Under the pieces are notes generated by a model that did not search any database, had not been told where the DNA came from, and was given only the letters and a program-made list of their open reading frames with translations. 64,000 nt of DNA from Bacteroides sp. 43_108. Lineage in GTDB: Bacteria; Bacteroidota; Bacteroidia; Bacteroidales; Bacteroidaceae. Positions 50,129 through 58,331 of this stretch are shown piece by piece. The position numbers and the translations under genes were made by a program. The stretch spans positions 124,001 to 188,000 of the forward strand of contig MNQS01000021.1 in the NCBI GenBank assembly GCA_001915545.1. The letters are read 5' to 3'. Within the stretch, counting starts at the first letter, position 1. Each line of letters starts with the position of its first letter.

Positions 50129-50965
50129 TTACTTCTTCAAATTGTACTTTGTGATTATATCAAGAAGAGAGATTGTAGAATCTTCCATCTGAGCAGTGAT
50201 GCTTTCAATCTTTGAAAGGATGTAGTTATAGAATATCTGAAGAATCAAAGCAACAATGATACCGAAGATAGTAGTAAGCAAGGCAACCTTCATACCTCCC
50301 GCAACGACTGTAGGAGAAATATCACCGGCTCTCTGGATGTCATCGAATGCCTGCACCATACCAACGACTGTACCGAGGAATCCGAGAGATGGAGACATGG
50401 CGATGAACAATGTAATCCAAGAACATCCCTTCTCAAGATAGCTTGCTTGGACTGCTCCGTATGAAACGATTGAACGTTCTACAACATCTGTACCTTCATT
50501 GATACGCATAAGTCCCTGATAGCAGATTGAAGCAACTGGACCACGTGTGTCACGGCAAACAGCCTTTGCGCCTTCAACATCTCCGCGTCCTACAAGGTTT
50601 TCTTCAACTTTTGAAAGAAGCTTCTTAGAGTTGATATCAGCAAGTGAAAGATAAATGATACGTTCGATACAGAAAGCAAGACCGAGAATCATTGCTATAG
50701 CAACCGGTGACATCCATGCTACAGATCCTTCAATGAACTTTGTCTTGATTCCCTTGTACATACCGCCTTCTTCTACTGCAGGTGCAGCAACTTCTTCTTC
50801 AGTTGCAGCAGTGTCAACTTCTGCAGCCATGGTATCAGTCAGCTCAGCCATTGTATCAACAACCTGTTCAGCAGCAGCTGAATCTGCATCCTGAGCCGAA
50901 ATAGACTGTGTCATTCCGAATGTAACGACACCCATCAGAGCAATAATTGCAAATACTTTCTTCAT
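50129..50965 (-). CDS. exbB: MotA/TolQ/ExbB proton channel family protein
   Basis: 278 residues. A signal-peptide-like start (ending SISAQ) is followed by an acidic Ala/Glu/Thr linker (about 25-65), then three membrane helices. VEGAKAVCRDTRGPVASICYQGLMRI is the cytoplasmic part, and SPSLGFLGTVVGMVQAFDDIQ with ISPTVVAGGMKVALLTTIFG is the ExbB/TolQ core that lines the proton path. It is first of the operon exbB-membrane protein-exbD-exbD and powers TonB. The TonB gene is about 3 kb upstream on the same strand. Confidence 0.92.
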   Translation of the reverse strand: MKKVFAIIALMGVVTFGMTQSISAQDADSAAAEQVVDTMAELTDTMAAEVDTAATEEEVAAPAVEEGGMYKGIKTKFIEGSVAWMSPVAIAMILGLAFCIERIIYLSLADINSKKLLSKVEENLVGRGDVEGAKAVCRDTRGPVASICYQGLMRINEGTDVVERSIVSYGAVQASYLEKGCSWITLFIAMSPSLGFLGTVVGMVQAFDDIQRAGDISPTVVAGGMKVALLTTIFGIIVALILQIFYNYILSKIESITAQMEDSTISLLDIITKYNLKK

Positions 50966-51033
50966 TGTGTGTTTAAATTTTTAAGATTAATACTTTATTT
51001 GTTTCTATTCTTATTTTTATTTATTCAACACTG

Positions 51034-51121
51034 CGGAGAGAGGGGGATTCGAACCCCCGAAACGCTTTTGACGTTTACACGCTTTCCAGGCGTGCCTCTT
51101 CAGCCACTCGAGCATCTCTCC
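51034..51121 (-). tRNA. tRNA-Ser (anticodon GGA)
   Basis: The minus strand gives an 88-nt cloverleaf with GGAGAGA/TCTCTCC acceptor stem and discriminator G. The anticodon arm CACGC-CTGGAAA-GCGTG has GGA in the loop. A long variable arm of about 17 bases marks it as tRNA-Ser, and the T-arm is GGGGG-TTCGAAT-CCCCC. CCA is not encoded (followed by CAG). It reads UCC/UCU codons. Confidence 0.95.
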
Positions 51122-51342
51122 TTGGGCACTCAGACATGTATGCCTTCAAAACGGGTGCAAATTACAAAAAAAATGCCATTGCCTCGTAATTCAGCAACAA
51201 AAATATTCATTTTTTTTATTCAAAACCAACGTTTGCATTACAAAGTTTTTCTTTAAGCTAAAAAAAGTGATTTTTCATGTATCAAGCATGACATGAGTGC
51301 ATCATAGAGCAAGCAATACGAAATATGCAGGAATATTATATT

Positions 51343-52143
51343 TCACTTACCTGAAGCAACTTCCAACTTTCCGAAAACCTTGTATACATTGTCAGTTGTT
51401 GCCCTTTCCACCTCGCTTCGTTCTACTCCATATATCAATGCAAGTTTATCTGCTATATCGGCCACGTATACACTCTCGTTTCTTTTTCCTCTATGAGGAA
51501 CAGGTGCCATATATGGAGAATCTGTTTCAATTACAATTCTGGATAAAGGCACTGAGCTGGAGAGCACATCCGGCAATGCCGATTTCTTGAAAGTTGAGAT
51601 ACCTCCTATGCCCAACACAAAACCAGGAAATGAAAGCAACTGTTCAGCTTCATCTGCACTGCCTGAAAAACAGTGGAACACACCTTTCAGATTCTCATCC
51701 CTGTGCAATCCCATCTCGCGCATCAAGGATTCATGTGCAGATCTGGCATGTATCATGAGCGGAAGACCAAACTCCGAAGCCAATTCAACCTGAGCTGCAA
51801 ACACGCGTTCCTGCTCATCCCGACGACTGTCGTCCCAATAGAAATCCAGTCCCACCTCTCCTATCGCAACATAAGGATTTTCAGCCGAAAGTCTTTCTCG
51901 CATCATGTCAATGAAAGAATCATTTTCGTCTTTAGTCCCAATGTTTTCAGGATGCAAGCCAATCATCGGATACAAGTATCCAGAGTATTTTCTACATACT
52001 TCATCGACATTAGGTAATGTTTCCGACGAGACATTTGGTACAAGAATCTTACCGATGCCAGCTTCCTTGGCTCTAACTACAACATCGGCAAGATCAGAAG
52101 CAAATTCCTCACCGTCAAGATGGGCGTGTGTATCTATCAGCAT
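51343..52143 (-). CDS. tatD: TatD family metal-dependent hydrolase
   Basis: 266 residues from ATG 52143 (LIDTHAHLDG); a TTG two codons upstream is less likely. Metal-binding motifs of the TIM-barrel amidohydrolase fold are present: DTHAHLDG, IGEVGLDFYWDD, LMIHARSAHE, VFHCFSGS and ETDSPYMAPVPHRGK. Members are magnesium-dependent DNases or tRNA-related nucleases in the cytosol. It follows the prenyl synthase gene by about 30 bases on the same strand and precedes tRNA-Ser. Length and motifs are complete. Confidence 0.92.
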   Translation of the reverse strand: MLIDTHAHLDGEEFASDLADVVVRAKEAGIGKILVPNVSSETLPNVDEVCRKYSGYLYPMIGLHPENIGTKDENDSFIDMMRERLSAENPYVAIGEVGLDFYWDDSRRDEQERVFAAQVELASEFGLPLMIHARSAHESLMREMGLHRDENLKGVFHCFSGSADEAEQLLSFPGFVLGIGGISTFKKSALPDVLSSSVPLSRIVIETDSPYMAPVPHRGKRNESVYVADIADKLALIYGVERSEVERATTDNVYKVFGKLEVASGK

Positions 52144-52176
52144 AAACAAGTATTCATTTTAATAGCCAACAACATA

Positions 52177-53163
52177 TCAGCTGTTGCGGCCCATAAGTCC
52201 ACAAACAAAAGAGCGAAGCACTGTTTTCAGGTTTTCAGGAAGTTCAACAGCATTCAGACAAGCAAGTGCTTCCGCAAAAAGAGAAGAAATACGCTCTTCG
52301 CAAATCTCACGAACACCCACAGCATTATATATAGCTGTTACGGCGCTGATTTTCTCTTTTGGATCAAAAGTCTGCATCGACAAATATCTCTCGAGTTCAG
52401 CCTTATTGTGTGTATCCGCTCTTTCCAATGCAGTAATAAGCATGAAAGTCTTCTTGTTCGACAATATATCTCCACCTATATTCTTCCCGAAGACAGCCGG
52501 ATCGCCATACACATCAAGGCAATCGTCCTGAAGTTGGAATGCCAAGCCAAGATTCTCGCCTGCTTTATAAAGAAGTTCCGCATCGCTTTCAGGAGCATCG
52601 GCCAACAAAGCTCCCACCTTAAGTGCACATGCCAACAGGACAGAAGTCTTTAGACGAATCATCTCCATATACTCATCGACACACACATCATTGCGAGTTT
52701 CGAATTCCATATCATACTGCTGGCCTTCACATACACCAAGCGCTGCATCTGTAAATGCTTCCAATGCCACAGGATGCTGCAGCGCCTTGCCGCCGCACAT
52801 GAGCTTATAAGCAAGTATCAGCATTGCATCACCAGACAGAATAGCAGTATTTGCATCCCATTTCTTATGAACAGTAGGGTTTCCACGTCTGACATCAGCC
52901 TTATCCATCAAATCGTCATGGAGAAGAGTGAAGTTGTGGTAAGTTTCAAGTCCCAGTGCATTCTCGATTATACTGTCAACATCATCCTTATACATATTAT
53001 ATGCAAGAAGCATCAGTACAGGACGTATCCTCTTGCCACCGGCTGAAAGAGAATAACGTATCGGAGCATAAAGCCCGTCAGGATTGCCAATGCCGACAAC
53101 CGAAATCTTACCGCGCACCTTATCCAACAGTTCCGAAGATGTCAAGAGCTTTCTTTCTTCCAT
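52177..53163 (-). CDS. Polyprenyl (farnesyl/geranylgeranyl-type) diphosphate synthase
   Basis: 328 residues. The first aspartate-rich motif is LLHDDLMDKADVRRG, with the chain-length region just before it (ALGLETYHNFT), and the second is LQDDCLDVYGD; both bind Mg-diphosphate. It condenses isopentenyl diphosphate units to make C15-C20 or longer prenyl chains for quinones or undecaprenyl precursors. The Tyr and Phe before the first motif suggest a short-chain product, which is an inference. It sits between tonB and tatD on the minus strand; ispH is at 56177. Confidence 0.88.
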   Translation of the reverse strand: MEERKLLTSSELLDKVRGKISVVGIGNPDGLYAPIRYSLSAGGKRIRPVLMLLAYNMYKDDVDSIIENALGLETYHNFTLLHDDLMDKADVRRGNPTVHKKWDANTAILSGDAMLILAYKLMCGGKALQHPVALEAFTDAALGVCEGQQYDMEFETRNDVCVDEYMEMIRLKTSVLLACALKVGALLADAPESDAELLYKAGENLGLAFQLQDDCLDVYGDPAVFGKNIGGDILSNKKTFMLITALERADTHNKAELERYLSMQTFDPKEKISAVTAIYNAVGVREICEERISSLFAEALACLNAVELPENLKTVLRSFVCGLMGRNS

Positions 53164-53197
53164 ATCTTTATTAATGTATACTAGCTAATAATACGCA

Positions 53198-53225
53198 GGG
53201 CCGCACAGATCAAATCTTGCGGCCC
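53198..53225 (-). terminator. Hairpin between tonB and the prenyl synthase gene
   Basis: GGGCCGCA (53198-53205) pairs with TGCGGCCC (53218-53225); AGAT/ATCT extend the inner stem. On the minus strand it follows the tonB stop by about 50 bases. No T-tract, so termination may be partial. Confidence 0.55.
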
Positions 53226-53277
53226 CTGGCATTATATAAAAATTACATAATCTATTCTTCAATGTGCTTTTGCATCA

Positions 53278-53994
53278 TTACTGGAGTCTGAACACTACAG
53301 GGAGGACGTATTTAACACGTACAGCCTTACCTCTCTGACGTCCAGGAGACCACTTAGGCATCGACTTGACAACTCGTACAGCCTCGTTGTCAAGTGAAGC
53401 ATCTACACCTTTCAAAACGTGTACGTCAACGATTGAACCGTCTTTGTTTACGACGAAATCAAGCATTACACGTCCCTGAATACCATTATCCTGAGCAACA
53501 GACGGGTATCTGATATTCTCACTCAAGAATTTCATCAAGGCCTTCATACCTCCAGGGAACTCAGGCATCTGTTCTACAACCTGGAACACTTCTCCTTCGT
53601 CTGATGCTTCTGCAGTAACAACCGGACCAGGAGCTACAGGACCCGAAACCGGAGCTACAGGACCCGAGATGGCTTCTGTTGTGGCTTCTGATGATTCGAT
53701 TGTCTCATCTGCGATTTCTTCGTCATTTTCAACGATGTTCAGAATTTCAGGAACCTCAGGAGCTTCTGCAGGAGGTGGAGCTGCCGCTTGGAAAATAGGT
53801 TGAGTGATAGGTATCACTTCCTCTTCCATTGGGGCGGCTGAAGCCGCATACACTACAGGCTCTGTCTCGATGTATTCGCGCTCGGTCCATTCGAACGCCA
53901 CAAAGAGCATGGCCAAAGCCAAGATGTAGCCGATGAGAAGCCCTGTTCCTTTCTGCCCCTCAAGGTCTGCTTTCTTTGATTTTTTGATTTCCAT
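53278..53994 (-). CDS. tonB: TonB energy-transducing protein
   Basis: 238 residues. One N-terminal membrane helix (about 18-36, GLLIGYILALAMLFVAFEW) is followed by a periplasmic Pro/Ala/Glu/Val-rich spacer (about 50-130, with repeats such as GPVAPVSGPVAPG). The C-terminal TonB domain contains GGMKALMKFLSENIRYP, QGRVMLDFVVNKDGSI and GRQRGKAVRVKYVLPV, which contacts TonB boxes of outer-membrane receptors. It is energised by ExbB/ExbD, encoded about 2.3 kb further along on the same strand. Confidence 0.93.
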   Translation of the reverse strand: MEIKKSKKADLEGQKGTGLLIGYILALAMLFVAFEWTEREYIETEPVVYAASAAPMEEEVIPITQPIFQAAAPPPAEAPEVPEILNIVENDEEIADETIESSEATTEAISGPVAPVSGPVAPGPVVTAEASDEGEVFQVVEQMPEFPGGMKALMKFLSENIRYPSVAQDNGIQGRVMLDFVVNKDGSIVDVHVLKGVDASLDNEAVRVVKSMPKWSPGRQRGKAVRVKYVLPVVFRLQ

Positions 53995-54029
53995 ATATTA
54001 CACTTTTTAATGTTTCTCACGATTTGAGG

Positions 54030-54037
54030 CAAAAGTA
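54030..54037 (-). promoter_or_regulatory. -7 element of tonB
   Basis: On the minus strand TACTTTTG (54037 to 54030), followed by C, lies 35 bases before the tonB ATG. The left arm of the inverted repeat 54051-54065 lies where a -33 element would be. Confidence 0.5.
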
Positions 54038-54050
54038 ACACTTTTTTCTT

Positions 54051-54126
54051 TATATCGTATTCTTATCAATACTTTTTTTTGACTTGCCGGTTGCATTTTT
54101 TCAGTAAGAATACGATATACGGCAAG
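54051..54126. repeat. 15-bp perfect inverted repeat with a nested alternative pairing, beside the tonB promoter
   Basis: TATATCGTATTCTTA (54051-54065) is the exact reverse complement of 54105-54119, with a 39-base centre. In that centre CTTGCCG (54083-54089) can instead pair with CGGCAAG (54120-54126). The left arm overlaps the likely -33 region of tonB. It may be an operator, an RNA switch or the ends of a tiny element; the sequence does not decide. Confidence 0.6.
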
Positions 54127-54188
54127 CATGCAGCAGACAAGTGACGCCGTACCCGACAGCTTCTGCATCTACACACAACTCACAACTG

Positions 54189-54242
54189 CGAGCGCCCGCG
54201 GCTTCATCCGCGAGGGCACGCAGACGTCTCTGCGAGCCCTCA
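54189..54242 (+). repeat. Phased 22-bp repeat array, locus C (3 units)
   Basis: Unit starts at 54189, 54211 and 54233, exactly 22 bp apart. Cores are CGAGCGCCCG, CGAGGGCACG and CGAGCCCTCA, each preceded by G or TG. Spacers are more GC-rich than at loci A and B. The array lies between divergent tonB and porQ and ends 105 bases before the porQ -7 element (54347). Confidence 0.75.
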
Positions 54243-54323
54243 GAATATTAAAGACAGCATGCCGACATACCAAAAACAGCTTTCTTTACGTTAGCATTAA
54301 TAAGCCACAATATGTAAAAGAGG

Positions 54324-54355
54324 TTGGCAGAAAGCTATAAATGAATTATATTTGC
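54324..54355 (+). promoter_or_regulatory. Promoter of the porQ-cmk-ispH operon
   Basis: TTG (54324-54326), 20 bases, then TATATTTGC (54347-54355): a good Bacteroidota promoter. The predicted start near 54362 leaves a leader of about 90 bases. Confidence 0.65.
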
Positions 54356-54453
54356 GCTGGAAGAACGGGCAATGCTGAAACAGGAAGGCGGTGCACGATC
54401 TGACAAAAAGTGCAGAACAAAACTTACACCTGCAAGAAATGATAATCAAATGT

Positions 54454-55431
54454 ATGAAAAGAATCATTGCTGTCTTAACATTATTATATATATTCACAGA
54501 GTCTGATGCACAAGAAGGCAGCAGCGCCTATTCATTCCTGGACATTCCGGTATCTGCGCATTCCGCGGCACTGGGCGGCAACAACGTGTCTATAATAGAG
54601 GACGACATCACATTGATGTACACAAACCCGGCCGCTCTTGCAAACGTATCGGACAAGACGCTGAATCTTAACTTCACCTCTTATTTTTCCGGCACATCAA
54701 AACTCAGCGCTGCCTTTGCCAAAGTTTCAGGCGAAAGAGGTACATGGGCGGCCGCCGCAGAATATCTCAACTACGGAAGTATGACGGAGACAAATGAATC
54801 GCACGAGGAGCTGGGAAAAATTTCCGCAAAAGATTTCGGACTTATGGGAGGCTATTGCTACAGCTTCAGCGACAAATGGGTCGGTGCAGCAATAGGTAAA
54901 GCCCTATTCTCAAACTACGGAAACTATTCATCGATAGGTCTTGGGGTTGATCTAGGCGTTAACTACTTTGATGAAGCAAACGGGCTTTCGCTAGGTCTCG
55001 TTGCAAGAAATCTTGGAGGTCAGGTCAAAGCTTTTGAAGACAAATACGAGGCTATGCCTTTCAACCTGGTATTCGGTATAAGCAAAGATCTCAACAAGGC
55101 ACCAATAAGAATATCGCTCACACTATCGGATCTCACACATTGGAGCAACGAATATTATTCGAGCTACACTGGCGAAGACTTAAGTTTCGGGAAAATACTG
55201 ATGAACCATGTTGCTCTCGGTGTGGATATATTCCCGACAAAAACTACATGGGTGGCTGTAGGATACAACTTCAGAAGGGCATACGAAATGAAAGTCAACG
55301 ACAGCAGCCACTGGGCTGGTTTCTCCATCGGAGGTGGAATTTCCATCAAAAGATTCAAAATCGGCATAGCATACGGCAAATACCATGTAGCCTCATCTTC
55401 GATTTTGGCGAATGCATCCTTCAGTCTTTAA
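54454..55431 (+). CDS. porQ: Type IX secretion system protein PorQ
   Basis: About 326 residues from ATG 54454 (MKRIIAVLTLLYIF); ATG 54439 is possible. A signal peptide ends near ESDAQ. The mature sequence YSFLDIPVSAHSAALGGNNVS, split across residues 30-50, and DITLMYTNPAALA are typical of the PorP/PorQ beta-barrel family. The chain has strongly alternating strands. PorQ forms an outer-membrane complex with PorU/PorV/PorZ that processes T9SS cargo. The gene is first of porQ-cmk-ispH, an arrangement I associate with Bacteroidales. It supports a functional T9SS. Confidence 0.85.
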   Translation: MKRIIAVLTLLYIFTESDAQEGSSAYSFLDIPVSAHSAALGGNNVSIIEDDITLMYTNPAALANVSDKTLNLNFTSYFSGTSKLSAAFAKVSGERGTWAAAAEYLNYGSMTETNESHEELGKISAKDFGLMGGYCYSFSDKWVGAAIGKALFSNYGNYSSIGLGVDLGVNYFDEANGLSLGLVARNLGGQVKAFEDKYEAMPFNLVFGISKDLNKAPIRISLTLSDLTHWSNEYYSSYTGEDLSFGKILMNHVALGVDIFPTKTTWVAVGYNFRRAYEMKVNDSSHWAGFSIGGGISIKRFKIGIAYGKYHVASSSILANASFSL

Positions 55432-55462
55432 GCAAACTAGAACAAAATAAAGATATAACAAG

Positions 55463-56155
55463 ATGAAAAAAATAACTATAGCAATAGACGGATTCTCATC
55501 ATGCGGAAAAAGCACGATGGCAAAAGACCTGGCAAGAAGTATCGGATACATATATATTGACAGCGGGGCCATGTACAGAGCCGTAACATTGTATGCCATC
55601 GAAAACGGCATGTTTGCCGGCGACGTTCTGGATGAGCAGAAGCTCAAAGACAAAATCGGAAACGTTACCGTATCATTCAAAATGGATGAAAACAAACATG
55701 TACCGGTGACATGCCTGAACGGAACAGAAGTAGAAGACAAAATACGCGGGATGGAAGTCTCCAGCAAAGTCAGCTACATCGCAGCATTGGATTTCGTAAG
55801 GAGTTTCCTCACTGCACAACAGCAGGAAATGGGAAAAGAAAAAGGTATCGTGATGGACGGACGCGACATCGGCACAACCGTTTTCCCTGATGCTGAACTC
55901 AAGATATTCGTCACTGCATCACCAGAAATAAGGGCAAAACGCAGATTTGACGAGCTGAAGGCAAAGGGAGTTGAAGACGTCAATCTTGAAGACATACTCA
56001 AAAACGTTGAAGAACGTGACAGAATAGACCAGAACAGAAAAGTAAGTCCTCTGAAACAGGCGGAAGACGCACTTGTCCTGGACAACAGCAACATGACAAT
56101 TGAAGAGCAGAAAGCGTGGTTGCTGGAACGTTTCAAGGAAAGGACTGAATGCTGA
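55463..56155 (+). CDS. cmk: Cytidylate kinase
   Basis: 230 residues. The P-loop is [15 protein letters not shown] (7-21); [16 protein letters not shown] and [20 protein letters not shown], with the CMP-binding Arg and Asp, are canonical. It phosphorylates CMP and dCMP to diphosphates with ATP in the cytosol. It starts 31 bases after porQ and ends 21 bases before ispH. It is unrelated in sequence detail to the cytidylate-kinase-like protein at 20152. Confidence 0.94.
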   Translation: MKKITIAIDGFSSCGKSTMAKDLARSIGYIYIDSGAMYRAVTLYAIENGMFAGDVLDEQKLKDKIGNVTVSFKMDENKHVPVTCLNGTEVEDKIRGMEVSSKVSYIAALDFVRSFLTAQQQEMGKEKGIVMDGRDIGTTVFPDAELKIFVTASPEIRAKRRFDELKAKGVEDVNLEDILKNVEERDRIDQNRKVSPLKQAEDALVLDNSNMTIEEQKAWLLERFKERTEC

Positions 56156-56176
56156 AAGAATAAAAAACATAGAACA

Positions 56177-57046
56177 GTGCTCAAAATAGAAATAGACAGC
56201 GGTTCCGGATTTTGCTTCGGAGTTACAACCGCAATACAAAAAGCAGAAGAGGAACTGGCAAGCAGCTCCTCTCTGTATTGTCTTGGCGACATAGTACATA
56301 ATGGTAAAGAGTGTGAGCGTCTGAAACAGATGGGGCTAGTCACCGTTGACCATAAGGATTTGGATACTCTAAACGACTGCAAGCTTCTACTGCGTGCACA
56401 CGGCGAACCACCATCAACATACGAAAAAGCGTCCGAAAGGAATATTCAAATAATCGATGCTACGTGTCCCGTAGTTCTGAATCTGCAAAAACGCATAAAG
56501 AAAGACTATGACTGTGGAGACAACAGACAGATAGTCATATACGGCAAGAACGGACACGCTGAAGTTGTAGGACTCGTAGGACAGACCAACGGTACTGCAA
56601 TTGTAATTGAGAATCTGGATGATGCAAAGAAGCTTGACTTCAACAGGGACATAAACCTTTATTCACAAACGACAAAGTCGCTTGAAGGATTTGGCGAAAT
56701 TGTAAGCTACATCAGCAAAAGCATGATTGGCGATGCAAAATTCAATTACTTCGACACAATATGCAGACAGGTTGCAAACAGAATGCCTAACATAAAGGCA
56801 TTTGCCGAAAGGCACGATCTGATTCTGTTCGTTTGCGGCAAGAAAAGTTCAAACGGCAAAGTATTGTTCAACGAATGCAAGAAGGTCAACCCGCAATCAT
56901 ATATGGTAGACAATCCGGAAGACATAGACTACAGCTGGTTCGAAGGCATAGAATCTGTGGGAATCTGCGGTGCCACCTCCACTCCTAAATGGCTGATGGA
57001 GGAATGCAAGGATGCTATAACACGCCACTTCGAGCAGAAAGGCTGA
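56177..57046 (+). CDS. ispH: 4-hydroxy-3-methylbut-2-enyl diphosphate reductase
   Basis: 289 residues starting at GTG 56177. The three cysteines of the 4Fe-4S cluster are Cys13 (GFCFGV), Cys97 (DATCPVV) and Cys196 (DTICRQV). The substrate motifs HGEPPS, GKNGHAEVVG and QTTKSL are intact. It makes isopentenyl and dimethylallyl diphosphate, the last step of the MEP pathway, which feeds the prenyl synthase at 52177. It follows cmk with 21 bases between and ends about 65 bases before the pfkA -7 element. Confidence 0.95.
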   Translation: MLKIEIDSGSGFCFGVTTAIQKAEEELASSSSLYCLGDIVHNGKECERLKQMGLVTVDHKDLDTLNDCKLLLRAHGEPPSTYEKASERNIQIIDATCPVVLNLQKRIKKDYDCGDNRQIVIYGKNGHAEVVGLVGQTNGTAIVIENLDDAKKLDFNRDINLYSQTTKSLEGFGEIVSYISKSMIGDAKFNYFDTICRQVANRMPNIKAFAERHDLILFVCGKKSSNGKVLFNECKKVNPQSYMVDNPEDIDYSWFEGIESVGICGATSTPKWLMEECKDAITRHFEQKG

Positions 57047-57110
57047 AGGACATATTTCTTATATGGACGCAAGAAATATGCTCAAAAATATCGAAATTGA
57101 AAGTTTTTAT

Positions 57111-57119
57111 TAACTTTGC
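57111..57119 (+). promoter_or_regulatory. -7 element of the pfkA-like gene
   Basis: TAACTTTGC at 57111-57119 gives a leader of about 75 bases. The gene therefore has its own promoter apart from porQ-cmk-ispH. Confidence 0.5.
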
Positions 57120-57198
57120 AGTTAGAATCATCGGTCGCAGAATTGCGGTCTGGATCAGACACAGAACAAATTTAAGGTAAATAAGATTACACAATATT

Positions 57199-58179
57199 AT
57201 GGTGGCTATTAAATGTATAGGAATTATCACTTCAGGAGATGACGCACCAGGAATGAACAGCGCCATCAGATCGGTAACACGTTCTGCCATCTACAATGGA
57301 CTTAAGGTAAAAGCTATCTACCGCGGCTACAAGGGACTTATAGATGGAGAAATTGTGGAATTTCAGACACAGAATGTAAGCAACATAATACAGCAGGGAG
57401 GCACAATTCTGAAATCATCAGAAAGCAAGGACTTCATGACTCAGGAAGGAAGAAAGAAGGCCTACGAGAACATGATGAAGGAGGAGATTGATGCACTCGT
57501 AGTAATCGGAGGAGACGGCTCACTCAGCGGTGCCAGAATATTCGCACAAGAATATGATGTGCCTTGCATCGGTATTCCTGCAACGATAGACAACAACCTC
57601 TGCGGAACAGACACTACAATCGGCTACGACACGGCATTAAACACTATAATGCAGTCGGTAGACAAGATACGCGACACCGCAACATCTCACGAAAGACTTT
57701 TCTTTGTTGAAGTTGTTGGTGACGATGCAGGCTTCCTTGCACTCAACGGAGCAATAGCTTCAGGATGCGAAGCTGCTATTATTCCTTCCATAGAAATAGA
57801 GGAACACATGCTGACACAGTTCATTCAGAACGGTTTCAAGAAGAAAAAAAGCAGCAGTATCGTGCTCGTCGCCGCAAACAAGCAGATCGGTGGAGCCATG
57901 CACTACGCAGATATGGTCAAGACACAATATCCGGAACTCGATGTAAGAATATCAATCCTTGGACATCTGCAGCGAGGCGGACACCCTACAGCACACGACA
58001 GAATCATAGCCAGCCGAATGGGTGCGGCCAGCATACAGGCAATAATGAAAGGATTGAGAAACGTCATGGTGGGTATCGACAATGAAGAAATCGTATATGT
58101 GCCGTTCTCTAGAGCCATAAGAAACAATAAGCCTATAGACAGAAAGCTTTACGAGATATTGAACAACATATCTATCTGA
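57199..58179 (+). CDS. pfkA: Phosphofructokinase-family protein with altered active site
   Basis: 326 residues, full length and collinear with bacterial ATP-dependent 6-phosphofructokinase. GGDGSLSGA (104-112), the catalytic Asp131 in ATIDN, Arg166, Arg250, His256 and QRGG (258-261) are kept. Several usually invariant sites differ compared with E. coli PfkA as I remember it. SGGDAPG is SGDDAPG (Asp15), the ATP-contacting Arg72 is Glu75, TIDND is TIDNN (Asn133), the fructose-6-phosphate MGR is VGD (173-175), and Glu222 is Ala226. The frame is intact and the gene has a promoter and terminator, so it is not a simple pseudogene. It may be inactive, regulatory or changed in specificity. Confidence 0.8.
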   Translation: MVAIKCIGIITSGDDAPGMNSAIRSVTRSAIYNGLKVKAIYRGYKGLIDGEIVEFQTQNVSNIIQQGGTILKSSESKDFMTQEGRKKAYENMMKEEIDALVVIGGDGSLSGARIFAQEYDVPCIGIPATIDNNLCGTDTTIGYDTALNTIMQSVDKIRDTATSHERLFFVEVVGDDAGFLALNGAIASGCEAAIIPSIEIEEHMLTQFIQNGFKKKKSSSIVLVAANKQIGGAMHYADMVKTQYPELDVRISILGHLQRGGHPTAHDRIIASRMGAASIQAIMKGLRNVMVGIDNEEIVYVPFSRAIRNNKPIDRKLYEILNNISI

Positions 58180-58218
58180 TTCGATTTTGCTCAAGCTAGA
58201 CTAAAGAATAAAACAAAG

Positions 58219-58265
58219 CCCGGCAGAAAGACTGAAGTATTAAACTTACAGACCTTTCTGCCGGG
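58219..58265. terminator. Strong terminator between pfkA and meaB
   Basis: CCCGGCAGAAAG (58219-58230) pairs perfectly with 58254-58265 and is followed by ATTTTCTATATTTT on the plus strand. It can serve both convergent genes. Confidence 0.8.
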
Positions 58266-58331
58266 ATTTTCTATATTTTATATATTCCTTGCACTTACTT
58301 ACCAGCAAGGAACACATTCAGCATTCTACTC

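Noticed and set aside
54189..54242. GC-rich repeats as horizontally acquired DNA
   Set aside because: Only tens of bases are GC-rich; the flanking genes are core Bacteroidales genes.
57199..58179. Calling the PFK PPi-dependent
   Set aside because: The residue after GGD is Gly as in ATP-dependent enzymes, and the position before TIDN is Ala rather than Lys.
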